The notes under the pieces: model-generated
Seen by the model: the letters and a program-made list of their open reading frames with translations, nothing else
The model's database searches: none
Told to the model about the DNA's origin: nothing
Translations under genes and position numbers: made by a program
NCBI GenBank assembly: GCA_025358125.1
Contig: JANYKS010000113.1
Location: 1 to 39,456 of the forward strand
Origin: Actinomycetes bacterium
GTDB lineage: Bacteria > Actinomycetota > Acidimicrobiia > Acidimicrobiales > Ilumatobacteraceae
Length of the DNA stretch: 39,456 nt
Direction of reading: 5' to 3'
Shown: in pieces, positions 8,054 to 14,766 of the stretch
Layout: each line of letters opens with the position of its first letter
How positions within the stretch are numbered: position 1 is the first letter of the stretch

Positions 8054-9739
8054 TCAGCGCGGTGGCGGCGCGCCGGTCGTCAGGAAGTGGCGGGCGCGCA
8101 AGACGCCCTGCGACACGAATCGTTGCCTGGCCGGAGCGGCCAGGAAGCGCGCCGCGGCGGCCATCGGCAACCGTGACCCGGTCGCCTCGGACTCGCGGAT
8201 CGCCGCACGAGCGGTCTTGACGTGATGCGCCACGACGATCAGCGCACCGGAGCGGTCATCGAGAGATGCCCGCACGAGCGCGTCGGCAACGTCCGCGTTC
8301 GGCTCGGTCAACGCTGCTGCCACGCCAGCCTGTGGATCGCCTGCGGCCAATGCATCGTGGAGCGAAGCGGTTGGCGCGCCGACGGGCGGGCGCTCGCGCC
8401 CGTTCGCATACCGGCCACCGTCGACAACGTGGAACACGGTGTAGAGCGCGAGCCGAGCCGTGTGCTCGCCCGGATCCGTGTGCCACGCCCAGCGAGCCGC
8501 GTTCGCGTACGTGAGCGAGTGGGTAATATCGAGCCAGCCGTAGCCGCTCAGGTCGGGATGCTGTTCGTGGGCGAGGTCGTGGCGGAGCATCCGTTCGCTG
8601 GCTGCGAGCGCGACGGCATCGAGAACGCCTGTCACCCCGGCGCCGGCATCGAGCGCTGCGGATGCGGCGTGCACTGCCGCGAGTTGATCGGTGCCGAGCA
8701 GTACCTCGACCAACGCGTCGCGGCCGGCCCACTGTGGGTCCACCTCGCACTGCACCCGCCGACCGAGTTGAGCGTCGTCAAGGGCGCGCATGAACGGCCT
8801 CATGTACGGCAGCCGGTCTTCGCGTGTGCTGACGACTTGCGTCACCACGACGTGGCCGAGCATCGCTGGTGCATGCTCCCAGCCGACCGCATCGAGCATC
8901 TCGAACGCCTTCTGGACGTAGATCACGCCGTGACCGAACGCGAGGTGATGGTCGCAAATCGGCTGGATCAGCCAGCGTGCCGCTTCGGCCCGGTTCAGCC
9001 CTTCGAGCAGAGCACCCGTCAGGAGCGCGTCTGCATCGTCGGCCCGTTCCGCTTCGACCAAAGCCTGGAACTGTTCGAAGCCGCCGCCCAACGGGGCAGG
9101 GACGGGCGAGCCACGCGGGCGCTCGGGGCGACGCAGCTCGGACTCGGCAAGGGCCGCGATCGCCTGCGCGACCGGTATCAGCCGGTCGTCGCCCTGCATT
9201 TCCCCGACCGCCGCGATGCAGTCCGTGGTCATCGCCAGGGCGTGGTTCCATCCGTCCTCGGTACGCGGCGCGGTGCGGCTCACGCCCTGCCAGATGATGT
9301 CGATCGGGTCGGCGCCGGCGTGCATCATCCGCAGGCTGTCGCGGGCGATCTGGCCGTTGTACTGCGCATCGATTCCGCGATTCAGGCTCGCAGATGCCCT
9401 CCCCCGCACGGTCTCGTCGTCGGGTTCGGACACCGAGACCACGACATCGCCGTCCTCGATCGTGACGATGTGGCTGGCGACTGCTTCCTCGCCGAGCACG
9501 CATGACCCATCGCTGACCCGGAACTTCCAGTTGTGCCACTCGCAGGTCAGCATCTCGCCATCGAGCGCACCTTGGACCAGGCCGTAGCCCTCGTGCGGGC
9601 AGGCATTGTCGAGCGCGTGGAAGCCGGTCGAAGTGCGTACGAGCACGATCCGGTGGTCACCGACCCTGACCATCCTCATCGTTCCGACAGCCATCTCGGC
9701 TTGCTTCGCGACCTCAGCTCGTATCGTTTTCATCGCCAC
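8054..9739 (-). CDS. Rieske [2Fe-2S] protein with a large helical C-terminal domain
   Basis: A 561-residue protein. Residues 1-110 form a Rieske ferredoxin domain with C47-x-H49 and C66-x2-H69 as cluster ligands, close to assimilatory nitrite reductase small subunits and ring-hydroxylase ferredoxins. The remaining 450 residues are mostly helical, Ala-rich and contain many His (for example C-D-H-H, D-L-A-H-E-Q-H and D-I-T-H segments), which could hold a metal; I considered a questin-oxidase-like fold but cannot confirm it. The role is unknown; an oxidoreductase with a built-in electron-transfer domain is the natural guess. GTG 9739 is chosen because AAGGGA lies 7 nt upstream; an ATG two codons later is too far from it. 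Its promoter region contains a perfect palindrome, so it is probably regulated. Confidence 0.8.
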   Translation of the reverse strand: MAMKTIRAEVAKQAEMAVGTMRMVRVGDHRIVLVRTSTGFHALDNACPHEGYGLVQGALDGEMLTCEWHNWKFRVSDGSCVLGEEAVASHIVTIEDGDVVVSVSEPDDETVRGRASASLNRGIDAQYNGQIARDSLRMMHAGADPIDIIWQGVSRTAPRTEDGWNHALAMTTDCIAAVGEMQGDDRLIPVAQAIAALAESELRRPERPRGSPVPAPLGGGFEQFQALVEAERADDADALLTGALLEGLNRAEAARWLIQPICDHHLAFGHGVIYVQKAFEMLDAVGWEHAPAMLGHVVVTQVVSTREDRLPYMRPFMRALDDAQLGRRVQCEVDPQWAGRDALVEVLLGTDQLAAVHAASAALDAGAGVTGVLDAVALAASERMLRHDLAHEQHPDLSGYGWLDITHSLTYANAARWAWHTDPGEHTARLALYTVFHVVDGGRYANGRERPPVGAPTASLHDALAAGDPQAGVAAALTEPNADVADALVRASLDDRSGALIVVAHHVKTARAAIRESEATGSRLPMAAAARFLAAPARQRFVSQGVLRARHFLTTGAPPPR

Positions 9740-9764
9740 CGTCGGCTCCCTTCAACGCTTGCAG

Positions 9765-9791
9765 TCTGAACCGCCGTTCAGATTAAGTCAA
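9765..9791 (-). promoter_or_regulatory. Operator-like palindrome in the Rieske gene promoter
   Basis: A perfect inverted repeat TCTGAAC-CGCC-GTTCAGA occupies 9765-9782. On the minus strand a good -35 (TTGACT, 9786-9791) lies directly upstream and a weak -10 (CAGACT, 9763-9768) 17 bp later, so the palindrome covers the spacer. The core GAAC-N4-GTTC equals the LexA core, but the flanking CG of SOS boxes is absent, so the regulator is uncertain. Confidence 0.55.
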
Positions 9792-9870
9792 GCTATCACT
9801 TTCTTAAATGGACCGACCAGCGGTCCCCCGGGGATCGGCCGGGCGCGCCCGATCCGCTGCAAACCGCACG

Positions 9871-9900
9871 TTGCGAACCGACCCTCCGTACAGACACAAT
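9871..9900 (+). promoter_or_regulatory. Candidate promoter of the SF2 helicase gene
   Basis: TTGCGA (9871-9876) and CACAAT (9895-9900) are separated by 18 bp and end 9 nt before the ATG at 9910, giving a very short or absent leader. No Shine-Dalgarno is seen. Confidence 0.3.
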
Positions 9901-9909
9901 CGATCGGCT

Positions 9910-11598
9910 ATGACCGCCCTCCGACTTCGTCCCTGGCAGCGGACAGCCTTCGACAAGTTCACTGCGATCGAGGACGACGAGGGCGATTTCCTGGCTGTCG
10001 CCACGCCGGGCGCCGGGAAGACGACGTTCGCGCTCACGTGTGCTCGCTGGGCGCTCGCCCGGCAACGTCGCCGTCTCATCGTGGTTGCCCCGACGAGCCA
10101 CCTCAAGATCCAGTGGAGCCTCGCTGCCCACCGCCTCGGGCTCGAGCTGGATCCCCAATGGTCCCCGGGCGGCGGCATCGCGAAGGATGTGCACGGCATC
10201 GTCACCACGTTCCAGCAAGTGGCAACGGGCGACACCGCGAACGTGCTCAAGGGTGTCGCCAACGACGCGTTCGTGATCCTCGACGAGCTGCATCATGCCG
10301 GCGACGAGAAGGCGTGGGGCGACGCGGTGCGGCTCGCGTTCTCCGGCGCCCATCGACGGCTGTGCCTGTCGGGCACGCCCTTCCGCAGCGACACCGCTGC
10401 CATTCCGTTCGTGCGCTACGACGACGGGCAGGCGTACGCCGACTTCGAATACGGCTACGGCGATGCCCTCAGCGACGGCGGTGTCGTGCGGCCGGTGTAC
10501 TTCCCCCGGGTCGACGGCAACATGGAGTGGAGCGCCCCCGACGGCTCGGTCCTGTCGGCATCGTTCCAGGACGAACTGGCGCGTGACGGGATGAGCCAAC
10601 GGCTCCGTGCGGCACTCAGCCTCGAGCGCGAATGGTTGCCGCACGTCCTCGAACAGGCCCACGAGCGTTTGATGTATCTGCGCGGTACACACCCGCAGGC
10701 CGGCGGTCTCGTGATCGCGATGGATCAAGAGCACGCCCACGGCATCGCCCGGCTGATCCGCCAGCGGTTCGCCACGCCTGCCGATGTGGTGGTGAGCGAC
10801 GATCCCGGCGCATCGGCCAAGATCACGGCCTTCGCCGAGTCCGACGCCCCGTGGCTGGTGTCGGTGCGGATGGTGTCGGAAGGTGTCGACATCCCGCGGC
10901 TCCGGGTCGGCGTCTACGCAAGCACGATCTCGACCGAGCTGTTCTTCCGCCAGGCTGTCGGCCGGTTCGTGCGTTGGCAGGCAGGGCGCCCGTCGCAGAA
11001 GGCGTTCGTCTACCTCCCCGACGATGTCCGCCTGCGCACCCACGCGTTCCAGATCATGGAGTCACGCCGGCATGTGCTGCGCCGATTCGAGTCGGGCGAT
11101 GAGCTGGCCGAGACCGGCATCGCCGGGATCGACGCGCCGCTCGACGAGTTCCCGCACGAGTTCGCGCCCGAGCAGCTGTCGTTGTTCAGTGTGCTGTCCG
11201 CAGTTGCGACCGGGGTGCAGATCCATGCGATGACGCCGGCCGGCGTTGCCATACCGTTCGAGTTCGGTGTCGACGAGTCCGAACTCGCCGAACCGGTCTT
11301 CGCCGACGACCCGCTGCTCGAGCTCGATCTACCCGACATCCCGACCGATGCAGGATGGGGTCCGGCTGGCCAGGCCTCTGGCCGGAGCGTGTTCGAGATC
11401 AAGGACGAGCTACGCGGGCGCAACGCCAATCTGGCCAAGAAGCTCGTCGACATCACGGGTTGGGGCCACGCCCGGGTGAACGGCGAAATGAACCGGTTGG
11501 CCAACGTCGTTGCCGTTTCCAGCGCGACCGTCGACCAGCTCGAACGCCGCGTGCACAAGTCCGAGGACTGGCTGGTCCAACTTCGCAAACGCCGGTAG
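9910..11598 (+). CDS. Superfamily II DEAD/DEAH-type helicase
   Basis: A 562-residue helicase or translocase. Motifs in order: an N-terminal L-R-P-W-Q (Q-motif-like) at 5-10, Walker A A-T-P-G-A-G-K-T (31-38), D-E-L-H-H (125-129), S-G-T-P-F-R (154-159), then a C-terminal RecA lobe with S-E-G-V-D-I-P and R-Q-A-V-G-R-F-V-R. This places it among the RecG/UvsW/type III-restriction-like SF2 helicases. About 130 residues at the C-terminus (after the RecA lobes) form a helical domain I do not recognise. ATG 9910 is preferred to the in-frame ATG 9808 because the extra 34 residues are low-complexity and the conserved fold starts at 9910. It lies divergent from the Rieske gene, and the DtxR-family gene starts 10 bp after its stop. 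Confidence 0.85.
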   Translation: MTALRLRPWQRTAFDKFTAIEDDEGDFLAVATPGAGKTTFALTCARWALARQRRRLIVVAPTSHLKIQWSLAAHRLGLELDPQWSPGGGIAKDVHGIVTTFQQVATGDTANVLKGVANDAFVILDELHHAGDEKAWGDAVRLAFSGAHRRLCLSGTPFRSDTAAIPFVRYDDGQAYADFEYGYGDALSDGGVVRPVYFPRVDGNMEWSAPDGSVLSASFQDELARDGMSQRLRAALSLEREWLPHVLEQAHERLMYLRGTHPQAGGLVIAMDQEHAHGIARLIRQRFATPADVVVSDDPGASAKITAFAESDAPWLVSVRMVSEGVDIPRLRVGVYASTISTELFFRQAVGRFVRWQAGRPSQKAFVYLPDDVRLRTHAFQIMESRRHVLRRFESGDELAETGIAGIDAPLDEFPHEFAPEQLSLFSVLSAVATGVQIHAMTPAGVAIPFEFGVDESELAEPVFADDPLLELDLPDIPTDAGWGPAGQASGRSVFEIKDELRGRNANLAKKLVDITGWGHARVNGEMNRLANVVAVSSATVDQLERRVHKSEDWLVQLRKRR

Positions 11599-11601
11599 GG
11601 T
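11596..11601 (+). promoter_or_regulatory. Putative -10 element of the DtxR-family gene (leaderless)
   Basis: TAGGGT overlaps the TAG stop of the helicase gene and ends 6 nt before ATG 11608. The same hexamer and nearly the same spacing occur before lhr. Confidence 0.5.
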
Positions 11602-11607
11602 AAGGCT

Positions 11608-12270
11608 ATGCCGACGTCCGGAGAGCACCATCCTGCGTTCGAGGAGTACTGCGAGTGCATCTTCGAACTGCAAGAAGACGACGTCGAAGTCATCCAGGCG
11701 CGCATCGTCGAGCGGCTCAATGTCAGCCGCCCCGCTGTCTCGGAGATGATGCGCCGACTCGAGCACGAAGCGCTGATCACCGTCAACAACAACAGCATCC
11801 GGCTCACCGAAGCCGGCGCGACTCTGGCCCAGCAGGTCGTTCGCCGACATCGTCTTGCCGAGCGGTTGCTGACCGACGTGCTCGGCCTGTCGTGGGCGGA
11901 GGCCCATCACGAGGCCGGCCGGTGGGAGCATGTGATCAGCACCAACGTCGAGGTTGCGATTGACCGCCTGCTCGGTAGCCCGACCACCTGCCCGCACGGC
12001 AACCCGATCCCGGGCAGCCACTACGAGGCGCCGGACTCGAGGCGGCTCGCGGATCTCGGCGTCGGCGACGCGTTCACCGTCAGCCGAATCCCCGAAGAAC
12101 TCGAATTCACACCCGGTCTGCTCGATTTCCTCGAAGGCGCCGCACTGATCCCCGGTCGCAGCGGAACGGTCACCGCGAGTTCACCCGATGGGACGATGAC
12201 GGTCGAGGTTGCCGGAAGCCATGTCGGCGTCGGCGCATTCGCGAGCGCCCGAATCCTCGTCACCGCCTGA
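11608..12270 (+). CDS. DtxR/IdeR/MntR-family metal-dependent transcriptional repressor
   Basis: A 220-residue metalloregulator with three parts: winged helix (about 8-72, recognition helix S-R-P-A-V-S-E-M-M), dimerisation and metal-binding helices (about 73-140) and an SH3/FeoA-like C-terminus (about 145-220). Family members sense Fe(II) or Mn(II) and repress uptake genes. Ancillary ligands H81 and E85 (H-R-L-A-E-R-L-L) and H100/H101 are present, as are E107 and H108. However, the primary-site Cys of DtxR/IdeR (E-A-C-R-W-E-H) is Gly104 here, and the N-terminal Met ligand corresponds to Glu13 in E-E-Y. The site is thus neither classic IdeR nor classic MntR; a Cys appears later in C-P-H-G-N-P. 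No metal transporter is in the window. Metal preference is open. Confidence 0.9.
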   Translation: MPTSGEHHPAFEEYCECIFELQEDDVEVIQARIVERLNVSRPAVSEMMRRLEHEALITVNNNSIRLTEAGATLAQQVVRRHRLAERLLTDVLGLSWAEAHHEAGRWEHVISTNVEVAIDRLLGSPTTCPHGNPIPGSHYEAPDSRRLADLGVGDAFTVSRIPEELEFTPGLLDFLEGAALIPGRSGTVTASSPDGTMTVEVAGSHVGVGAFASARILVTA

Positions 12271-12278
12271 CGTCGCCG

Positions 12279-12725
12279 ATGAAACGCCTCTGTGCCGTCC
12301 TCGTCGCTGGTCTGTGCCTCGGCGCATGTGCCAAGACCACGATCGATACCTCGGTGACCGAAGCGCCACTCGTCGCAACGACGACGACGCTCCCAGTGGG
12401 ACCGGCCGGGCAGCTCCTTCCGCGCCTCGTGACAGAGGCCGGCAAGCTCTCCAACTTGATCGGCGGCGGCGGCGGCGGCGGTGGCGGTGGCGGTGGCGGT
12501 GGCGGCGGCGGAGGCGACAAGGGCACCCAGATGAACGTCATCGAGAATCTGTTTGCCGTCGCGCGGCCGGAAATCGCGGCTACCGACGGAGTCGCCGCGC
12601 TCGGCTTCGACGGCGCGATGGAACTGTGCCGGAGGGCAGTGAAGTTCAATCGCCCGGCCGACGCCGACAAGTGCTTCCGCAACCTCTCGTCGCTCGCCGA
12701 CAGCTACCTCGCCACCAACCCGTAG
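12279..12725 (+). CDS. Lipoprotein with an 18-glycine tract
   Basis: A 148-residue predicted lipoprotein. The N-terminus has a basic start, a hydrophobic core and a lipobox L-G-A-C with Cys17 as the lipidated residue. A short Thr-rich linker follows. Residues 62-79 are eighteen consecutive glycines encoded by GGC/GGT codons. After that comes a small domain of about 65 residues with two Cys (C-R-R and K-C-F) that could form a disulphide. I do not recognise the domain. It starts 8 bp after the DtxR-family gene stop, so co-transcription is likely, but a role in metal uptake is only a guess from position. Signal peptide and lipobox are clear; function unknown. Confidence 0.75.
   Translation: MKRLCAVLVAGLCLGACAKTTIDTSVTEAPLVATTTTLPVGPAGQLLPRLVTEAGKLSNLIGGGGGGGGGGGGGGGGGGDKGTQMNVIENLFAVARPEIAATDGVAALGFDGAMELCRRAVKFNRPADADKCFRNLSSLADSYLATNP
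12462..12515 (+). repeat. GGC/GGT trinucleotide tract (poly-Gly)
   Basis: Eighteen Gly codons in a row, in a GGC-GGT alternating pattern in the middle. Length change would vary linker length without frameshift. Confidence 0.9.
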
Positions 12726-12796
12726 CTCTTCGCGGCCCCACAGCGAGGTGGTCGGTGAGCGCCGCTCGGCGGTGGCGGTGGCGGTGGTTTGTCCGG

Positions 12797-12838
12797 TGGG
12801 CGCGATTTGCGCGTCCGCGCTCGCGCATGTCGCGCCCA
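12797..12838. repeat. Palindromic repeat, copy 1 (imperfect)
   Basis: A 16-bp left arm beginning GGGCGCGATTTG, an 8-nt loop and a right arm that departs from perfect complementarity at two or three positions. The left arm is identical to that of copy 2. Confidence 0.8.
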
Positions 12839-12872
12839 AAGGGCCGATGGTTTTCCCGGTGACCGCTCCGTC

Positions 12873-12912
12873 GGGCGCGATTTGCGCGCCCGCGCTCGCG
12901 CAAATCGCGCCC
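12873..12912. repeat. Palindromic repeat, copy 2 (perfect 16-bp stem)
   Basis: Arms 12873-12888 and 12897-12912 are perfectly complementary over 16 bp, with the 8-nt loop CCCGCGCT. The element resembles REP-type dispersed palindromes and could act as a transcription terminator or RNA stabiliser; no U-tract follows. Confidence 0.85.
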
Positions 12913-13056
12913 ACACTCCGTGGTTTCCCGAATTTGCCCCGTGACAGGGCCGCGCTCGCGTCGTAGAGTACGGCCGCGGCGCCTGGGTATTTCTTTTCCA
13001 TTTCCCGGATCTGAAAGCACTCACCGGGCGTGAACTTGATGACGGGAGTAGTTCAG

Positions 13057-13782
13057 ATGTTGCGATCGAGGCGTCCGCTCATGGTCTGCTGCACAGCAGC
13101 GGCCGTGCTTGTTGGCTGCACGAGCGACTCCAAGGGCAATGGTTTAAATCTCGGCACGACGCCGGCCGCTTCGTCCACCAGCACCACCATCACCATCGCC
13201 GCCACCACCACCACCACCACCATGGTCACCGTCGCGCCGACAGTCGAGGGCACGACGACCGCCGCCACTAAGAACCCGACTACCAGCAGCGCCACACCGC
13301 CGACATCGCCGCCTACCGACACCACCAGCATTTCCACCGCGCCAGCCACGGTAGAGGCCCGAGTCGAGGCCGACTACCTGGCCGCGCGGCAAGCCGCAAA
13401 GGCCTGCTCCTTCGACCCTGCATCGTGTGACTTCGCGGCGGTAGCCATTCCGGAATCCCCCGTCGACGTGCAAACTCGTCTTGCGGCCAAGCGAAACGTC
13501 GAGGCGAACCTTCGTGCCAAGGAAGGTTTCGGTGACATTCTGCTAAGAGTTGAAGAGGTTTCCGCCGTTGGTGACTCTGCGTTTGTCACCTCGTGCGCGT
13601 ACGACACTGTGGTCATCTTCGATATCGCCGATCCAGCGAATCCTGACGACGACATAGTTTTCGACGGCGACAAGGTCTCCACTCGAGTTCGCTGGGAGCT
13701 ACGCCAGAAGAATGGTCATTGGCTTCTGTACAAAGGCACCCCCTTGGATCGACGCGATGGGGGCGACCTATGCGGATTCTGA
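13057..13782 (+). CDS. Lipoprotein with Thr/Pro-rich linker and C-terminal globular domain
   Basis: A 241-residue predicted lipoprotein. Signal peptide with a double-Cys core and lipobox L-V-G-C, then a linker of about 70 residues almost entirely Thr, Ser, Ala and Pro. A C-terminal domain of about 130 residues begins near V-E-A-R-V-E-A-D-Y. The order helix, helix, then strands ending W-E-L-R-x-K-N-G-H-W is reminiscent of NTF2/SnoaL-like or Mce-associated domains; this is resemblance only. ATG 13057 has GGGAG 8 nt upstream; a GTG at 13030 in frame would place extra residues before the signal peptide. The next gene overlaps its 3' end by 13 nt, so the two are probably translated together. Confidence 0.75.
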   Translation: MLRSRRPLMVCCTAAAVLVGCTSDSKGNGLNLGTTPAASSTSTTITIAATTTTTTMVTVAPTVEGTTTAATKNPTTSSATPPTSPPTDTTSISTAPATVEARVEADYLAARQAAKACSFDPASCDFAAVAIPESPVDVQTRLAAKRNVEANLRAKEGFGDILLRVEEVSAVGDSAFVTSCAYDTVVIFDIADPANPDDDIVFDGDKVSTRVRWELRQKNGHWLLYKGTPLDRRDGGDLCGF

Positions 13783-14573
13783 TGCGCGCGTCGCTCCTTT
13801 GCCTTGCGGCCATGGTCTCAACAATGGAGGCAGCCCATGCCGACACCGGATTCGATCCCAGCACGGACACCATCTCGGCTGGGGTGCAGTTCGGCAGGCC
13901 GCCGAGTGGCAAGGGTGGCGCAGACTCGTCGGGATGTACGTGGATCCCAGCCGGCGAGGCGGCTACGTTCGACTCCAGCGTTGCGGATGAGAAGCTCATC
14001 AACGGCAAGCCATATCGCCTGTTCCTCAAGATTTGTCCCACATACAACAATGGCATTTGGGTACCGGAAGCCTCCAACGTCAACCTCGGCGTGAATGCCG
14101 TCGCCAAGGTCAAAGAACAACTGGCCAAGCCGAGCATCGGGTCGGCGCCAGGCACCGACCAAGGCATCGTCAACGTGGGCATGTGGCTGTGGACCGACCC
14201 AGCCGAGTACACGGCCCATTCCATCACTGCGTGGGTGCCGACCCTGACCGGCATCGCTTGGTCGACCACCTCGGCGAGGCCGGTGCGCCTCCTGTACTCC
14301 TCCGGTGAACCCGACGGCCAGCCGCTCGTCTGCCGGGGCCCAGGCCGGAAATGGGAACCCGGCTTCGGCGACGAACTCGCCTCGGACTGCATGTACACCT
14401 ACCGGCACTCCTCGGAGATCACGGCGAGCGACACGTTCGCCGCCCGGCTTTCGATCGTGTGGTCGATCACCTCGACCTCAAACGTCGGTCCTGGCGCCAA
14501 CATTGGTGAGTACACGACATCGACCGACCAGGCCATCACGATCAAGGAGATCCAGGCCGTCATCACAAACTGA
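13770..14573 (+). CDS. Secreted protein of unknown function
   Basis: A 267-residue protein with a cleavable signal peptide (R-A-S-L-L-C-L-A-A-M core, likely cleavage after A-H-A). The mature part is Thr/Ser/Gly-rich with few charged clusters and four or so Cys, and looks beta-rich. No family is recognised. ATG 13770 follows GGGGGCG with 5 nt spacing and overlaps the stop of the preceding lipoprotein gene, which supports an operon; an earlier in-frame ATG (13719) would add an unlikely N-terminus before the signal peptide. With its neighbour it forms a pair of exported proteins that may work together at the cell surface. Transcription converges on the HelD gene across three tandem hairpin repeats. 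Confidence 0.7.
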   Translation: MRILMRASLLCLAAMVSTMEAAHADTGFDPSTDTISAGVQFGRPPSGKGGADSSGCTWIPAGEAATFDSSVADEKLINGKPYRLFLKICPTYNNGIWVPEASNVNLGVNAVAKVKEQLAKPSIGSAPGTDQGIVNVGMWLWTDPAEYTAHSITAWVPTLTGIAWSTTSARPVRLLYSSGEPDGQPLVCRGPGRKWEPGFGDELASDCMYTYRHSSEITASDTFAARLSIVWSITSTSNVGPGANIGEYTTSTDQAITIKEIQAVITN

Positions 14574-14671
14574 ACCTGCCGGCCGACGACGATGATTGCC
14601 CCGGACGCGACGCTGACGCTGCCAGACAGCCGACCACGATCGCCGCAGACGAGAAGTCGAATGGGCCGGCG

Positions 14672-14766
14672 ACCCGAGCAGACGGACTCCCTGCGGAGGG
14701 ATCACCCGAGCAGACGGACTCCCTGCGGAGGGATACCCGAGCAGACGGACTCGCTGCGGAAGGGTC
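14672..14766. repeat. Three tandem 31/32-bp repeats between convergent genes
   Basis: Units start at 14672, 14704 and 14735. Each contains TCCCT-GCGG-AGGGA or a variant, so each can fold into a small stem-loop. The third copy runs into the stop codon of the minus-strand gene. There are no spacers, so this is not a CRISPR array; termination between convergent genes is possible. Confidence 0.8.

Larger units (their letters stand above)
12726..13056. other. 331-bp gap filled by palindromic repeats
   Basis: No gene is supported here. The gap holds a GGC/GGT-rich patch (about 12763-12788), two copies of a 40-bp palindromic element with a period of 75 bp, and the leader of the next lipoprotein. 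Short open frames exist on both strands, but they only translate the palindrome. Confidence 0.7.

Noticed and set aside
6704..8176. Plus-strand open frame of 490 codons opposite the lhr 5' end
   Set aside because: It is the complement of conserved helicase motifs and shows no domain.
8222..9505. Plus-strand open frame opposite the Rieske gene
   Set aside because: The Rieske cluster motifs are on the minus strand; the plus frame has no recognisable feature.
9808..9909. Start of the SF2 helicase at ATG 9808
   Set aside because: The added 34 residues are low-complexity and lie over the likely promoter; the conserved N-terminus begins at 9910.
12021..13001. Minus-strand frame of 326 codons with repeated G-A-I-C-A-S-A and A-Q-I-A-P peptides
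   Set aside because: The repeated peptide is only the translation of the palindromic repeats, and the same peptide appears on the plus strand; the rest is antisense to the DtxR-family and lipoprotein genes.
14672..14766. CRISPR array
   Set aside because: The three repeats are directly adjacent with no spacers and no cas genes are present.
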